A stretch of DNA of 64,000 nt, taken from NCBI RefSeq assembly GCF_003149535.1, contig NZ_QGDB01000001.1, positions 772,173 through 836,172 of the forward strand, given 5' to 3'. Below the pieces are notes generated by a model. The model was given only the letters and a program-made list of their open reading frames with translations, was not told where the DNA came from and made no database searches. How positions within the stretch are numbered: position 1 is the first letter of the stretch; every line of letters begins with the position of its first letter. The translations under genes were made by a program, and so were the position numbers. The stretch comes from Falsochrobactrum shanghaiense (GTDB lineage Bacteria; Pseudomonadota; Alphaproteobacteria; Rhizobiales; Rhizobiaceae). Positions 28,076-36,801 of the stretch are shown here, piece after piece.

Positions 28076-29371
28076 TTAATGCACCGACTCGCCATGCAGG
28101 GCGATGTCCAGGCCCTCGATCTCGGCCTGCTTGCCGACACGCAATCCCATGACGGCCTTGATCGCATAAAGGATGATGGCCGTGGCGATGGCGGTATAGA
28201 CGATGGTGATGGCCGCACCGAAAAACTGCTTGGCGATGGTTGCTTCTGCCGCAGCCGGATTGATGGCCGCATCGGCGAAAACGCCGGTGAGGATCGCGCC
28301 GATGAAGCCGCCGACCCCATGCACGCCGAAAGCATCGAGCGAATCATCGTAGCCGAGCGCATGCTTGATTTTTACCGCTGCGACATAACAGATGGCGCCT
28401 GCAATAATGCCAAGGAAAAGCGCGCCTGTCGGATTGACGAAACCGGCAGCAGGCGTGATGGCGACAAGACCGGCGATTGCGCCCGAAATGATGCCAAGAA
28501 CGCTGGGCTTGCCTGAAATGGCCCATTCGACGAGCATCCATGCCAGAGCGGCACCCGCGGTTGCGACCTGCGTGTTGAGCATGGCGACAGCGGCAAGCGC
28601 ATTGGCGCCAGCGGCGGAACCGGCATTGAAGCCGAACCAGCCGACCCAGAGCAGGGCTGCGCCAATCACCGAAAGAACGAGATTGTGCGGGGCCATATTG
28701 GTGTGGCCGTAACCGTCGCGCTTGCCGATGATGAGTGCTGCGACGAGGCCCGCGACACCGGCATTGATATGCACCACCGTGCCGCCCGCAAAATCGAGAA
28801 CGCCGTCCGAGCCCAGAAAGCCGCCGCCCCAGACCCAGTGGGCGACGGGCACGTAGACAATGAACAGCCACAGCGTCAGGAAGACCAGCATGGAAGAAAA
28901 CTTCATGCGTTCGGCGAAGGAGCCTGCGATCAGCGCCGGGGTGATGATCGCAAAAGTCATCTGGAAGGTGATGAAAAGATATTCGGGAATCGTGCCGGTG
29001 AGCGATTGCATGCTCACGCCCGCAAAGAAGGCTTTGGAGAGGCTGCCAATAAAGGCATTCATCGAACCGCCATCGGTAAAGACGAGGGAATAGCCCGCGA
29101 CCATCCACAATACGGACATGAGGCAGGCAATCGCAAAACTTTGCATCACGGTTGAAAGCACGTTTTTCCGGCGCACCATGCCGCCGTAAAAAAGCGCCAG
29201 TCCCGGAATGGTCATCATCAGGACCAGGGCGGTCGAAATCAGCATCCATGCCGTGTCGCCCGTATCGAGCGCGGGGACGTCTGTTGCCTGCGCAAGTGTT
29301 TCGCGTTGCGATAAAAGCAGGATGGAGAACGCTATAAGCGCCGTTTGTTTGTTTCTTCCTGTCATGAACAT
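28076..29371 (-). CDS. amtB: Ammonium transporter AmtB
   Basis: 431 residues from ATG 29371, which has GGAGAG just upstream; an upstream frame would add 19 polar residues. A cleavable signal-like N-terminus precedes 11 helices. FYGGMVRRKN, the pore histidine in VVHINAGVAGLVAAL, and the second in HGVGGFIGAIL, are present. The PII gene glnK, normally upstream in an operon, is absent here. A sigma-54-type promoter lies about 70 bp upstream, so nitrogen (NtrC) control is likely. Confidence 0.94.
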   Translation of the reverse strand: MFMTGRNKQTALIAFSILLLSQRETLAQATDVPALDTGDTAWMLISTALVLMMTIPGLALFYGGMVRRKNVLSTVMQSFAIACLMSVLWMVAGYSLVFTDGGSMNAFIGSLSKAFFAGVSMQSLTGTIPEYLFITFQMTFAIITPALIAGSFAERMKFSSMLVFLTLWLFIVYVPVAHWVWGGGFLGSDGVLDFAGGTVVHINAGVAGLVAALIIGKRDGYGHTNMAPHNLVLSVIGAALLWVGWFGFNAGSAAGANALAAVAMLNTQVATAGAALAWMLVEWAISGKPSVLGIISGAIAGLVAITPAAGFVNPTGALFLGIIAGAICYVAAVKIKHALGYDDSLDAFGVHGVGGFIGAILTGVFADAAINPAAAEATIAKQFFGAAITIVYTAIATAIILYAIKAVMGLRVGKQAEIEGLDIALHGESVH

Positions 29372-29438
29372 CAAATCTCTCCGTCGAATGGAGCCTTTCG
29401 CGTCTTGGCGGCAAAAGGCCGGGATCAATCAGGGAGAA

Positions 29439-29454
29439 ACAAGAATCATGCCAG
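29439..29454 (-). promoter_or_regulatory. Sigma-54-like (-24/-12) promoter for amtB
   Basis: Minus-strand CTGGCATGATTCTTGT fits TGGCAC-N5-TTGC with one change in each half and correct GG-N10-G(C/T) spacing. It lies about 70 nt before the amtB ATG. Upstream is a 19-bp inverted repeat GCGCAA-N7-TTGCGC (29469-29487), a possible NtrC enhancer half-pair. Confidence 0.6.
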
Positions 29455-29544
29455 TTGGAAAAAAGCCTGCGCAACGGGGCATTGCGCGCCTTTGAGGGAG
29501 GGAGATTGCTTAAAATTTAGCCATTAATAGAATATGCCTTAAAT

Positions 29545-30276
29545 TTAGACGCCGCGCTTGTTGCCCCAGATCAGCACATGAAGCTGGGGCAGCACATGCG
29601 CGTTAAACCAGCGGTCCGCGATCACCCGATCAAGGAGCCATTGCATGCGCTGCATGATGCCATTCATATCGATTTGCGCGTCTTCGGCTTCGGGCGGAGG
29701 CGGCGTGTGATTGCCCGGCTGCAAATAAAGGGAAAGATGCGGATAGCGCGCCGCCGCATTTTTCGCGAAGGCATAATCCGCCTCATCGAAGATCACGAAT
29801 TTGAGCACGGTCCTTGGCTTGCTCGCAGCGGCTTTCAGGCATTGTTCAAAAGCGAGCCAGTCGGTTTCCATGCCGCTTGAGGGCGGTTTGGGGCTGAGCA
29901 CCAGCGTATCGAGGCTTGAAAACCAGTCCTTTGCCACCGAACCTTGCGTTTCCAGCGCAAAGCGATAGCCCTCGCCTTGTCCGCGCCGGATCAATGGTTC
30001 CAGAGGCTGGATTGCCGGATTGCCGCCAGAAAGTGACACTGTTAGAGGCGTTTTCCCGGAAAGTGCCGTCACTTGATCCCAGATTGCATCCACGCTCATC
30101 GGCTTCCATTGGTGCCGAAAGCGGCTTTCGACGGCGTGCAGGCTGTCGCACCAAGCGCAACGATAGTCGCAGCCGCCGGTGCGCACGAAGACGGTCGGCT
30201 CGCCGATCAACACGCCTTCACCCTGAATGGTGGGGCCGAAAATCTCGCTGATGCGAATGTCGGAAGCCATTTTCAT
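29545..30276 (-). CDS. queE: 7-carboxy-7-deazaguanine synthase
   Basis: 243 residues from ATG 30276, which overlaps the queD stop (ATGA). The radical-SAM cluster motif is [12 protein letters not shown] (C-x3-C-x2-C), preceded by [11 protein letters not shown]. It rearranges carboxytetrahydropterin to CDG on the way to preQ0 and queuosine. It is the last gene of queC-queD-queE. The extra 25 residues of the longer frame are a read-through inside queD. Confidence 0.93.
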   Translation of the reverse strand: MKMASDIRISEIFGPTIQGEGVLIGEPTVFVRTGGCDYRCAWCDSLHAVESRFRHQWKPMSVDAIWDQVTALSGKTPLTVSLSGGNPAIQPLEPLIRRGQGEGYRFALETQGSVAKDWFSSLDTLVLSPKPPSSGMETDWLAFEQCLKAAASKPRTVLKFVIFDEADYAFAKNAAARYPHLSLYLQPGNHTPPPPEAEDAQIDMNGIMQRMQWLLDRVIADRWFNAHVLPQLHVLIWGNKRGV

Positions 30277-30629
30277 AGCCGGTATTCCGCCCATGTCTTT
30301 GGCGTTTCGCTCACACGCACGGCGGAAATTTCCGGCCAGCGCACGCGGCACCAGTCATAAAAATGCCGCGCCAGGCATTCCGCCGTCACGCGGTTATGGC
30401 CCAGCACCTCATTGAGGTGGCGGTGATCGAATGCATCGTCGATATAATGCTTGAGGGGTGCCAGTTCATGATAGTCGCGCACAAAGCCGTGCTGGTCGAG
30501 CTTGTCTGCGCAAAGCTCCACCACGACGATGTAATTATGACCGTGCAGGCGTGCGCATTGATGATCGGCGGGCAGTTCCGTCAACTGATGCGATGCGGAG
30601 AAGTGGAATTCCTTGGTGATGCGAAACAT
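30273..30629 (-). CDS. queD: 6-carboxy-5,6,7,8-tetrahydropterin synthase
   Basis: 118 residues. Zinc-ligand histidines in FSASHQL and CARLHGHNY, with the catalytic Cys in QCARLHGH, place it in the QueD/PTPS family; a second conserved HRHLNEV follows. It converts dihydroneopterin triphosphate to CPH4. It shares one base with the queC stop (TGATG) and 4 bp with queE, so all three are translationally coupled. Confidence 0.95.
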   Translation of the reverse strand: MFRITKEFHFSASHQLTELPADHQCARLHGHNYIVVVELCADKLDQHGFVRDYHELAPLKHYIDDAFDHRHLNEVLGHNRVTAECLARHFYDWCRVRWPEISAVRVSETPKTWAEYRL

Positions 30630-31327
30630 CAGCGGTTCCTCCCCTCGATTGCCGTGCGCCAGAAGGTTGCGTCTTCATAAGGTGTCGGGTCTTCGATGCC
30701 CGCAAGATGAAAAGCCTCGCGCCGCTCGACGCAGGTTCCGCAACGCCCGCAATGCTGTTCGCCGCCCTTGTAGCACGACCATGTGGCCGCAAATGGCGTG
30801 CGGTATTTCGCACCATCCACAACGATGTCGCTTTTGGAGCAATGCACATAGGGGGCGAGCAGGTCTATATCGGCATAGCCTTCGAGCGCATGGTTCTGCA
30901 TGGTCTGGAAGGCATCGATGAAGCCGGGACGGCAATCGGGATAGATGAAGTGGTCGCCGCCATGAACGGCAAGCGCTACGGCCTCAGCCTTTTGTGCCGC
31001 CGCAACACCAAAGGCAATGGCCAGCATGATGGCATTGCGGTTGGGAACCACGGTGATCTTCATGGTGTCTTCGGCATAATGGCCGTCGGGAACCGCGACA
31101 TTATCGGTCAGGGCCGAGCCGGTCAGGCTTGCACCGATTGCACTTATATCGATGATCTGATGCGGGACTTCGAGCCGTCTTGCGCAGGCTTGTGCGAAGT
31201 CCAGTTCCTTCTTGTGCCTTTGGCCGTAATCAAACGAAATCAGGCCAGTGAGTGTCTGTTCGGCTGCGATTTTATGTGCGAGCGAAACGGAGTCCAATCC
31301 GCCGGAGCAGATGACGAGCGTTTTCAT
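30629..31327 (-). CDS. queC: 7-cyano-7-deazaguanine (preQ0) synthase
   Basis: 232 residues. ATP-pyrophosphatase P-loop SGGLDSVSLA (8-17) and a C-terminal zinc cluster in CYKGGEQHCGRCGTCVERR identify QueC, which converts CDG to preQ0 using ATP and ammonia. First gene of the operon, with AAGGA eight bases before the ATG. That Shine-Dalgarno lies inside a preQ1-riboswitch-like sequence, so translation is probably repressed when preQ1 is plentiful. Confidence 0.96.
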   Translation of the reverse strand: MKTLVICSGGLDSVSLAHKIAAEQTLTGLISFDYGQRHKKELDFAQACARRLEVPHQIIDISAIGASLTGSALTDNVAVPDGHYAEDTMKITVVPNRNAIMLAIAFGVAAAQKAEAVALAVHGGDHFIYPDCRPGFIDAFQTMQNHALEGYADIDLLAPYVHCSKSDIVVDGAKYRTPFAATWSCYKGGEQHCGRCGTCVERREAFHLAGIEDPTPYEDATFWRTAIEGRNR

Positions 31328-31335
31328 ATGTCTTG

Positions 31336-31368
31336 TCCTTGTTTTGACCGGGTAGGCTGCGACCGGGT
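31336..31368 (-). promoter_or_regulatory. Candidate preQ1 class-I riboswitch upstream of queC
   Basis: Minus strand reads CCGG, then UCGCAGCCUACC, CGG, UC, and AAAACAAGGA, ending 8 nt before the queC ATG. The loop UCGCAG, the C-rich stem return and the A-rich tail AAAACAAGG match the known preQ1-I aptamer of Thermoanaerobacter tengcongensis in order. P1 would be 4 bp (CCGG/CCGG). The tail carries the Shine-Dalgarno AAGGA, so ligand-stabilised pseudoknot pairing would block ribosome binding. The linker is about 3 nt shorter than the reference, which lowers certainty. Confidence 0.65.
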
Positions 31369-31558
31369 GTTACGGGCGGGTTCCTAACGCATGATCGGCG
31401 GCTTGTAAACGCCACGAAACAGGGAGAAAAAGCGGGTGCTGAAAAATTGGAATGACGATCTTCCGGAATAAATCCATTTAAATCGATATTGCTGCCCAAG
31501 CCAGATTGACGCGCCTGTGAAGCGTCTTTAGGTTTCCAGCCGGTTCCCGAGGGGGAGA

Positions 31559-31591
31559 GGCAGATGTTGCGATTTTTGCGATGCATCTGCC
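31559..31591 (+). other. Inverted repeat in the etfB leader
   Basis: GGCAGATG and CATCTGCC, 17 nt apart, about 95 nt before the etfB start. It could be a regulator site or an RNA hairpin in the leader. The surrounding 31370-31683 stretch otherwise holds only the divergent queC and etfB promoter regions. Confidence 0.35.
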
Positions 31592-31683
31592 AGCATGGTT
31601 TTCATGTCGGTTTCTGGCATGCGGACGCAGATTCAGGGCGGCATAATCGTGCTGCAAAAAAGTCGAGGAAGAGGTATTCGCGG

Positions 31684-32430
31684 ATGAAAGTGCTTGTCGC
31701 AGTCAAGCGGGTTGTCGATTACAACGTGAAGATCCGGGTCAAGGGAGACGGTTCTGGCGTCGAGCTTGCGAATGTGAAGATGTCGATGAACCCGTTCGAC
31801 GAGATTGCTGTCGAAGAAGCGATCCGTTTGAAGGAAGCGGGCAAGGTGACGGAAATCGTCGCGGTTTCGGTCGGCCCGGCACAGGCACAGGAAACCTTGC
31901 GCACGGCGCTCGCCATGGGTGCGGATCGTGCGATCCTCGTCAAGCATGACGAACTGGTCGAGCCGCTGGGCGTCGCCAAGGTTCTCAAGGGCGTGGTCGA
32001 AGCCGAAAAGCCGGACCTCGTGTTTCTGGGCAAGCAGGCCATCGATGATGACAGCAACCAGACCGGGCAGATGCTCTCGGCGCTTTTGGGCTGGAGCCAG
32101 GCGACCTTTGCCTCGAAGGTGGAACTGGAAGATGGCTCGGCCAAGGTGACGCGCGAAGTCGATGGCGGTCTTCAGACCATCGACGTCAAGCTTCCCGCCA
32201 TCGTGACGGTGGACCTGCGTTTGAACGAGCCGCGCTATGCCTCGCTGCCCAATATCATGAAGGCCAAGAAGAAGCCGCTGGAAGAGAAGTCGCCAGCCGA
32301 TTTCGGCGCCGATGTCGCGCCGCGCCTCAAGGTTCTCAAAACCGAAGAGCCGGGCGGTCGCAAGGCGGGCGTCAAGGTCGGTTCAGTCTCTGAACTGGTC
32401 GAGAAGCTTAAAGCCGACGGCGTGTTGTAA
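31684..32430 (+). CDS. etfB: Electron transfer flavoprotein beta subunit
   Basis: 248 residues from ATG 31684 ([19 protein letters not shown], the family N-terminus). The AMP-binding and partner-recognition region [29 protein letters not shown] is intact, as is [15 protein letters not shown]. With EtfA it carries electrons from acyl-CoA and other dehydrogenases to ETF-ubiquinone oxidoreductase. etfA follows 22 bp downstream, then hbd. Confidence 0.96.
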   Translation: MKVLVAVKRVVDYNVKIRVKGDGSGVELANVKMSMNPFDEIAVEEAIRLKEAGKVTEIVAVSVGPAQAQETLRTALAMGADRAILVKHDELVEPLGVAKVLKGVVEAEKPDLVFLGKQAIDDDSNQTGQMLSALLGWSQATFASKVELEDGSAKVTREVDGGLQTIDVKLPAIVTVDLRLNEPRYASLPNIMKAKKKPLEEKSPADFGADVAPRLKVLKTEEPGGRKAGVKVGSVSELVEKLKADGVL

Positions 32431-32452
32431 GAGATCGGAAGGGACAAGATAA

Positions 32453-33382
32453 ATGGCTATTCTTCTTATTGCCGAACATGACAATGCAACGCTTTCCGAT
32501 CAGACGGCCAAGGCGCTGAGTGCGGCTGCCCAGATCGGCGGCGATGTCGATATTCTGGTGGCAGGCAAGGGCGCGAAGGCTGCGGCTGATGCGGCAGCAA
32601 AGCTTTCGGGCGTGCGCAAGGTTCTGCTGGCTGAAAGCGATGCGCTGGAAAACCAGCTTGCGGAGCCGGTGGCAGCCCTCATCGTTGAACTCGCAGGAAA
32701 CTACGACACGATCATCGCACCGGCCACCACCTCGGCCAAGAACGTGCTGCCACGCGTGGCGGCCCTTCTCGATGTGATGCAATTGTCTGAAATCTCGGAA
32801 GTCGTGTCGGCTGATACGTTCAAGCGTCCGATCTATGCGGGCAATGCCATCCAGACCGTGCAATCGACGGATGCCAAGAAGGTCATCACGGTGCGCACGG
32901 CCTCTTTCCAGGCAACGGGTGAAGGCGGTTCGGCTGCGGTCGAAAGCGTCAATGCCGCCGCCGACCCGGCACTGTCGAGCTTTGTCGGCAATGCGCTTTC
33001 GGGTGGCGATCGTCCGGAGCTGACATCGGCCAAGATCATCATTTCGGGTGGTCGCGCGCTTGGTTCGTCGGAGAAATTCCAGGAAGTGATCCTGCCGGTT
33101 GCCGACAAGCTTGGCGCTGCCGTTGGTGCAAGCCGTGCGGCGGTCGATGCGGGCTATGCGCCCAATGACTGGCAGGTTGGCCAGACCGGCAAGGTGGTTG
33201 CGCCTGATCTTTATATCGCGGTGGGCATTTCCGGCGCGATCCAGCATCTGGCGGGCATGAAGGACAGCCGCGTCATCGTCGCGATCAACAAGGATGAGGA
33301 AGCGCCGATCTTCCAGGTGGCGGATTACGGCCTCGTCGGCGATCTGTTTACGGTCTTGCCGGAGCTTGAAAAGGCGCTTTGA
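32453..33382 (+). CDS. etfA: Electron transfer flavoprotein alpha subunit
   Basis: 309 residues. The FAD-binding C-terminal signature is complete: [61 protein letters not shown]. Cotranscribed with etfB; a strong terminator follows directly, so hbd probably has its own promoter or relies on read-through. Supports fatty-acid and branched-chain amino-acid oxidation. Confidence 0.97.
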   Translation: MAILLIAEHDNATLSDQTAKALSAAAQIGGDVDILVAGKGAKAAADAAAKLSGVRKVLLAESDALENQLAEPVAALIVELAGNYDTIIAPATTSAKNVLPRVAALLDVMQLSEISEVVSADTFKRPIYAGNAIQTVQSTDAKKVITVRTASFQATGEGGSAAVESVNAAADPALSSFVGNALSGGDRPELTSAKIIISGGRALGSSEKFQEVILPVADKLGAAVGASRAAVDAGYAPNDWQVGQTGKVVAPDLYIAVGISGAIQHLAGMKDSRVIVAINKDEEAPIFQVADYGLVGDLFTVLPELEKAL

Positions 33383-33391
33383 TTTATTTTG

Positions 33392-33419
33392 AGGCGGCGG
33401 AAACATCCGCCGCCTTTTT
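33392..33419 (+). terminator. Rho-independent terminator after etfA
   Basis: 10-bp stem AGGCGGCGGA/TCCGCCGCCT, 4-nt loop AACA and T-run. Confidence 0.92.
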
Positions 33420-33475
33420 CTGTACTATACTGAACGGATCACCGCATCGGGCGGAAGTATCAGGGAGTTTGAACG

Positions 33476-34351
33476 GTGGCGATCAAGTCGGTAGGCATTG
33501 TTGGCGCAGGCCAGATGGGTGGCGGTATCGCCCATGTTTGCGCGTTGGCGGGTTATGATGTGTTCTTGCACGATGCGGCATCTGACCGGCTGGAAAAGGG
33601 TATCGCCACCATCAATGGCAACATGGCGCGGCAGGTTTCGTCGGGCAAGCTGGAAGATGAACAGCGCAACGCCGCCATGAAACTGATCCGCGCGGTCAAT
33701 TCCATGGAAGATCTGGCCGGTGTCGATCTGGCCATCGAAGCTGCGACCGAAGACGAGACCGTCAAGCGCAAGATTTTCACGCAATTATGCCCGATCCTCA
33801 ATCCGCAGGCCATTCTTGCGACCAACACGTCATCGATCTCCATTACCCGGCTTGCTTCGACCACCGACAGGCCAGAGCGTTTTATCGGCATTCATTTCAT
33901 GAATCCGGTGCCGATCATGAAGCTCGTCGAACTCGTGCGCGGCATTGCCACCGATGAGGAAACCTTCCGCAAGTCGAAGGATTTCGTCAGCGCGCTCGGC
34001 AAGACGGTGACGGTGGCGGAAGACTTCCCCGCCTTTATCGTCAATCGCATTCTGCTGCCGATGATCAATGAGGCGATCTACACGCTCTATGAAGGCGTCG
34101 GCACGGTGGAGGCCATCGATACGGCGATGAAGCTGGGCGCCAATCATCCGATGGGGCCGCTGCAACTGGCCGACTTCATCGGCCTCGATACCTGCCTTTC
34201 CATCATGCAGGTGCTGCATGACGGGTTGGCGGATTCAAAATATCGCCCATGCCCGCTGCTGGTCAAATATGTCGAAGCAGGATGGCTTGGCCGCAAGACG
34301 GGCCGTGGCTTCTACGATTATCGCGGCGAGCATCCGGTTCCCACGCGCTGA
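33476..34351 (+). CDS. hbd: 3-hydroxybutyryl-CoA dehydrogenase
   Basis: 291 residues from GTG with GGGAG upstream. NAD-binding [14 protein letters not shown] (10-23), the IEAATED loop, the catalytic [16 protein letters not shown] with its histidine, and the C-terminal dimer domain with [17 protein letters not shown] are conserved. It interconverts 3-hydroxybutyryl-CoA and acetoacetyl-CoA, in butyrate or polyhydroxybutyrate metabolism and beta-oxidation. It lies just beyond etfBA and is followed by a terminator. Confidence 0.94.
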   Translation: MAIKSVGIVGAGQMGGGIAHVCALAGYDVFLHDAASDRLEKGIATINGNMARQVSSGKLEDEQRNAAMKLIRAVNSMEDLAGVDLAIEAATEDETVKRKIFTQLCPILNPQAILATNTSSISITRLASTTDRPERFIGIHFMNPVPIMKLVELVRGIATDEETFRKSKDFVSALGKTVTVAEDFPAFIVNRILLPMINEAIYTLYEGVGTVEAIDTAMKLGANHPMGPLQLADFIGLDTCLSIMQVLHDGLADSKYRPCPLLVKYVEAGWLGRKTGRGFYDYRGEHPVPTR

Positions 34352-34370
34352 TAATAGCTATTTGAGCTTT

Positions 34371-34402
34371 AAGGCCGGTTTCGCAAGCGACCGGCCTTTT
34401 TG
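34371..34402 (+). terminator. Rho-independent terminator after hbd
   Basis: Stem AAGGCCGGT/ACCGGCCTT around TTCGCAAGCG, with TTTTTG after it. Confidence 0.88.
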
Positions 34403-34448
34403 TTTGCGGGCGATTTCATGCCTGTGGAAAACACAGTTATGCCTATCA

Positions 34449-34463
34449 TTAACTTATTGTTAA
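34449..34463 (+). promoter_or_regulatory. CtrA box amid a TTAA cluster
   Basis: Perfect TTAA-N7-TTAA (spacer CTTATTG). Four more TTAA sites follow by 34543, and TGTGGAAAA (34423-34431, weak DnaA-box-like on the other strand) lies just before. It is in a 674-bp gap with no large gene. Confidence 0.6.
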
Positions 34464-34588
34464 CGCTACGAATTCAGCTCTTGTTCATCTTTAATTGTTA
34501 AAGTTTTCATTAAGATGCACCAAGGCCGAAAGGGGTTTGTTAACCCTTGAAGGCATGGGGAGCATCGCTTTCGAGCTGCCAATCCCAG

Positions 34589-34617
34589 AGCGGTTCCTGT
34601 TTAAGCGGAACCGTTGG
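34589..34617. repeat. Short fragment of a type 1 Bru-RS-like repeat
   Basis: AGAGCGGTTCC then TGTTTAAGC and GGAACCGTT, i.e. only the first hairpin half. It sits between the CtrA-box region and the small ORF at 34662. Confidence 0.6.
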
Positions 34618-34661
34618 GGGTCGCTTCTCAAGCCTTTGTTTTATCATATGGGGTGAAGACG

Positions 34662-34790
34662 ATGAATATCATTGTCCTGTTGCGTGACAGCGTTAACGTC
34701 ATCCGTGAGTTCGTTGCACCGAGCTACAGGCCCGAGCGCCATTATATGCGCGGACCCGGCCCGGCCTGCGCGGCGCGCACGGCTATCTGA
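34662..34790 (+). CDS. Putative 42-residue protein, unrecognised
   Basis: ATG preceded by a strong GGGGTGAAG at ideal spacing, in a promoter-like AT-rich region with a CtrA box. The product begins MNIIVLLRDSVNVIREFV, which could form an amphipathic helix, and ends in an Arg/Pro/Ala-rich tail. It matches no family I know. The good Shine-Dalgarno is the main support. It lies between two repeat elements and may be a real small protein or a chance ORF. Confidence 0.4.
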   Translation: MNIIVLLRDSVNVIREFVAPSYRPERHYMRGPGPACAARTAI

Positions 34791-34813
34791 TCTGCGGTTA
34801 ATCCGCAAAATGT

Positions 34814-34923
34814 TCTAAAGCGCGTCGCGATCTTTCAGATTCGCTCCTTACGCTTTAAGTTGTTGTTTTACGCATGTCGTTATCCCGAAACCGGTTCCCA
34901 CTTTCGGGCGACATGCTCTAAAG
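34814..34923. repeat. Bru-RS-like palindromic repeat, type 2
   Basis: About 110 bp, homologous to 13922-14030. The ends CTAAAGCGCGTCGCG and CGACATGCTCTAAAG are imperfect inverted copies, enclosing CCCGAAACCGG ... CTTTCGGG. Confidence 0.75.
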
Positions 34924-34951
34924 AAAAAGCCAGAGCGGCGACGCTCTGGCT
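34921..34951 (-). terminator. Rho-independent terminator for cysK
   Basis: On the minus strand, stem AGCCAGAGCG/CGCTCTGGCT, loop TCGC, then TTTTTCTT. It lies 75 nt past the cysK stop, beyond a half repeat element. Confidence 0.85.
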
Positions 34952-35017
34952 CTATCTATTTGTTTTTACGCATTATCCGGACGCAAAACCGTTTCACACT
35001 TTTGCTGGAAATGCTCT
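34952..35017. repeat. Half copy of a type 1 Bru-RS-like repeat
   Basis: Begins CTATCTATTTG, runs through the GCATTATCCGGACGC stretch and ends GGAAATGCTCT, the second half of the element at 19364-19470. It lies between the cysK stop and the cysK terminator. Confidence 0.8.
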
Positions 35018-35025
35018 CGGCTTAC

Positions 35026-36009
35026 TTATTCCAGACCCTCAAACAGCGCGGTCGACAGGTAGCGCTCGGCGAAGGACGGAATGATTATGACAATATTCTT
35101 GCCTTTGTTTTCCGGGCGCTTGCCGATTTCGATGGCAGCGGCCAGCGCTGCACCCGATGAAATGCCGACGGGAATTCCTTCCACGCGCGCGATCAGGCGC
35201 GCATTGGCGAAGGCGTCGTCATTGGAAACCTGCACGACTTCGTCATAGATTTCGGTATCGAGCGTCTTGGGGGCGAAGCCTGCGCCGATGCCCTGAATCT
35301 TGTGCGGGCCGGGCGTGCCGCCGGAAAGAACCGGGGAATCGGTCGGCTCGACCGCAATGACCTTGAAGGAGGGCTTGCGCGCCTTGATGACCTGACCGAC
35401 GCCGGTGATCGTGCCGCCCGTGCCAATGCCCGAAATCAGAATATCGGCTTCGCCATTGGTGTCGTTCCAGATTTCCTCCGCAGTGGTCAGGCGGTGGATT
35501 TCAGGATTGGCCGGGTTTTCAAACTGCTGCGGGATGATCGCGTCGGGATTGGTCTGGGCAATTTCCTCTGCCTTGGCAATCGCCCCCTTCATGCCCTTTG
35601 GCCCTTCGGTCAGCACCAGCTCGGCGCCCAGAAGCTTGAGCAGCTTGCGGCGTTCAACCGACATGGTTTCAGGCATGGTGAGGATGAGGCGATAGCCCTT
35701 GGCCGCGGCTGCAAAGGCGAGCGCGATGCCGGTATTGCCGGATGTCGGCTCTACGAAAACCGTCTTGCCGGGAACCGCCTTGCCCTCTTTTTCGAGCGTT
35801 TCGATCATCGCCAGACCGATGCGGTCCTTGACGCTTGCCAGCGGATTGAAGAATTCGAGCTTGACCAGAAGATTGGCGTCGACGCCGTTTTCCCGGGCGA
35901 ATTTGTCGATGCGAACCAGCGGCGTATTGCCGATTGTGTCGAGAATGGAATTATATATACGGCCACGACCCGAGGTCTGGCCGTCGATTGCGCCCTGGGG
36001 CTTGGTCAT
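35026..36009 (-). CDS. cysK: Cysteine synthase (O-acetylserine sulfhydrylase)
   Basis: 327 residues from ATG 36009, with AAGGAG upstream; 18 extra residues of the longer frame are dismissed. PLP lysine in [16 protein letters not shown], the asparagine loop [14 protein letters not shown] and the phosphate-binding [14 protein letters not shown] are all present. It makes L-cysteine from O-acetylserine and sulfide, and could bind serine acetyltransferase. Monocistronic with a terminator beyond a repeat fragment. Confidence 0.95.
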   Translation of the reverse strand: MTKPQGAIDGQTSGRGRIYNSILDTIGNTPLVRIDKFARENGVDANLLVKLEFFNPLASVKDRIGLAMIETLEKEGKAVPGKTVFVEPTSGNTGIALAFAAAAKGYRLILTMPETMSVERRKLLKLLGAELVLTEGPKGMKGAIAKAEEIAQTNPDAIIPQQFENPANPEIHRLTTAEEIWNDTNGEADILISGIGTGGTITGVGQVIKARKPSFKVIAVEPTDSPVLSGGTPGPHKIQGIGAGFAPKTLDTEIYDEVVQVSNDDAFANARLIARVEGIPVGISSGAALAAAIEIGKRPENKGKNIVIIIPSFAERYLSTALFEGLE

Positions 36010-36178
36010 GAAATAATCTCCTTCTATTTTGCGGAAGTTTATGAGGAAACAACGCAAAAGCATAGCTGTACTCGTGCGTCATATCCGGCTGGAGGAGAAA
36101 TTATTGCTATATAGTGCAAAAATGAAGAATATTATTCTGGTATACTATGACTAAAATAGGCACTGCTTTTTGAGCCGT

Positions 36179-36192
36179 TTGATCTGCATCAA
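36179..36192 (+). promoter_or_regulatory. FNR/FixK-type box upstream of universal stress gene
   Basis: Perfect TTGAT-CTGC-ATCAA centred about 60 bp before the ATG at 36245. This fits an activating site near -40 with a short leader. Candidate regulators are FnrN, FixK or NnrA-type CRP/FNR proteins acting at low oxygen or with nitric oxide. Confidence 0.75.
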
Positions 36193-36244
36193 TGCTTTTT
36201 CCATCTCGTTCGCAGAAGATTGAATGCAATATGGAGGTAAGATC

Positions 36245-36694
36245 ATGTACAAGAAAATTCTGATCGCGACTGATGGATCCGATCTGGCCGCAAAGGGTGT
36301 CGAGCAGGGAGCGAAGCTGGCAGCGAAGCTCGGCTCGGGCGTATTGCTGGTTTCCGTGACCGAATTGTTGCCTTCTTATGGGATCGTGGTTGCCGCCGAA
36401 TGGGCATCCAGCCCTGCGGCGTTTCAGGAATATCGCGATGCCTTGAGCAAGGCCGCAGCCGATCTTCTGGCGCAGGCCAAGGCAAAAGTGGAAAGCGCGG
36501 GCGTCGCCGCCGAAGTTCTGCATGTCGAAAACCAGTCGCCGGCGCAGGGCATCGTCGAAGCAGCCAAGCAAAAAGGATGCGATCTTATCGTCATCGCCTC
36601 GCATGGACGGCGCGGCGTCAACAAGCTTCTGCTTGGCAGTCAGGCGGCAGAAGTGTTGACTTTAAGCACGGTGCCGGTGCTCATCATCAAGTAG
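36245..36694 (+). CDS. Universal stress protein (UspA family)
   Basis: 149 residues from ATG 36245 behind GGAGGTAA, a near-perfect Shine-Dalgarno. A single Usp domain: KKILIATDGSDLAAKG at the N-terminus, and C-terminal IVIASHGRRGVNKLLLGSQAAEVL, where the G-x2-G-x9-G(S/T) ATP-binding pattern is kept. Probably binds ATP and supports survival under stress. The FNR-type box upstream points to microaerobic induction. Confidence 0.92.
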   Translation: MYKKILIATDGSDLAAKGVEQGAKLAAKLGSGVLLVSVTELLPSYGIVVAAEWASSPAAFQEYRDALSKAAADLLAQAKAKVESAGVAAEVLHVENQSPAQGIVEAAKQKGCDLIVIASHGRRGVNKLLLGSQAAEVLTLSTVPVLIIK

Positions 36695-36801
36695 GCGCGA
36701 TGATCGTGTCGGGCCGCTCATTTCCCGATGGGCATTAACAACGCAAGAAGATTGCGGCACAGTTCTGATAGAGTTGACAGAGGCTTTTTCAGGAGATCGT
36801 C

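Noticed and set aside
29372..29428. N-terminal extension of AmtB
   Set aside because: The 19 extra residues are polar and the ATG at 29371 has a good Shine-Dalgarno; the extension overlaps the promoter leader.
34423..34560. Replication origin
   Set aside because: CtrA box, AT-richness and a DnaA-like 9-mer are suggestive, but there is only one weak DnaA-like site and no hemE, dnaA or parAB neighbour; a promoter is simpler.
36695..36801. SAM-II riboswitch before the cystathionine gamma-synthase family gene
   Set aside because: The conserved SAM-II core (GCTAAAG pairing region) is not present.
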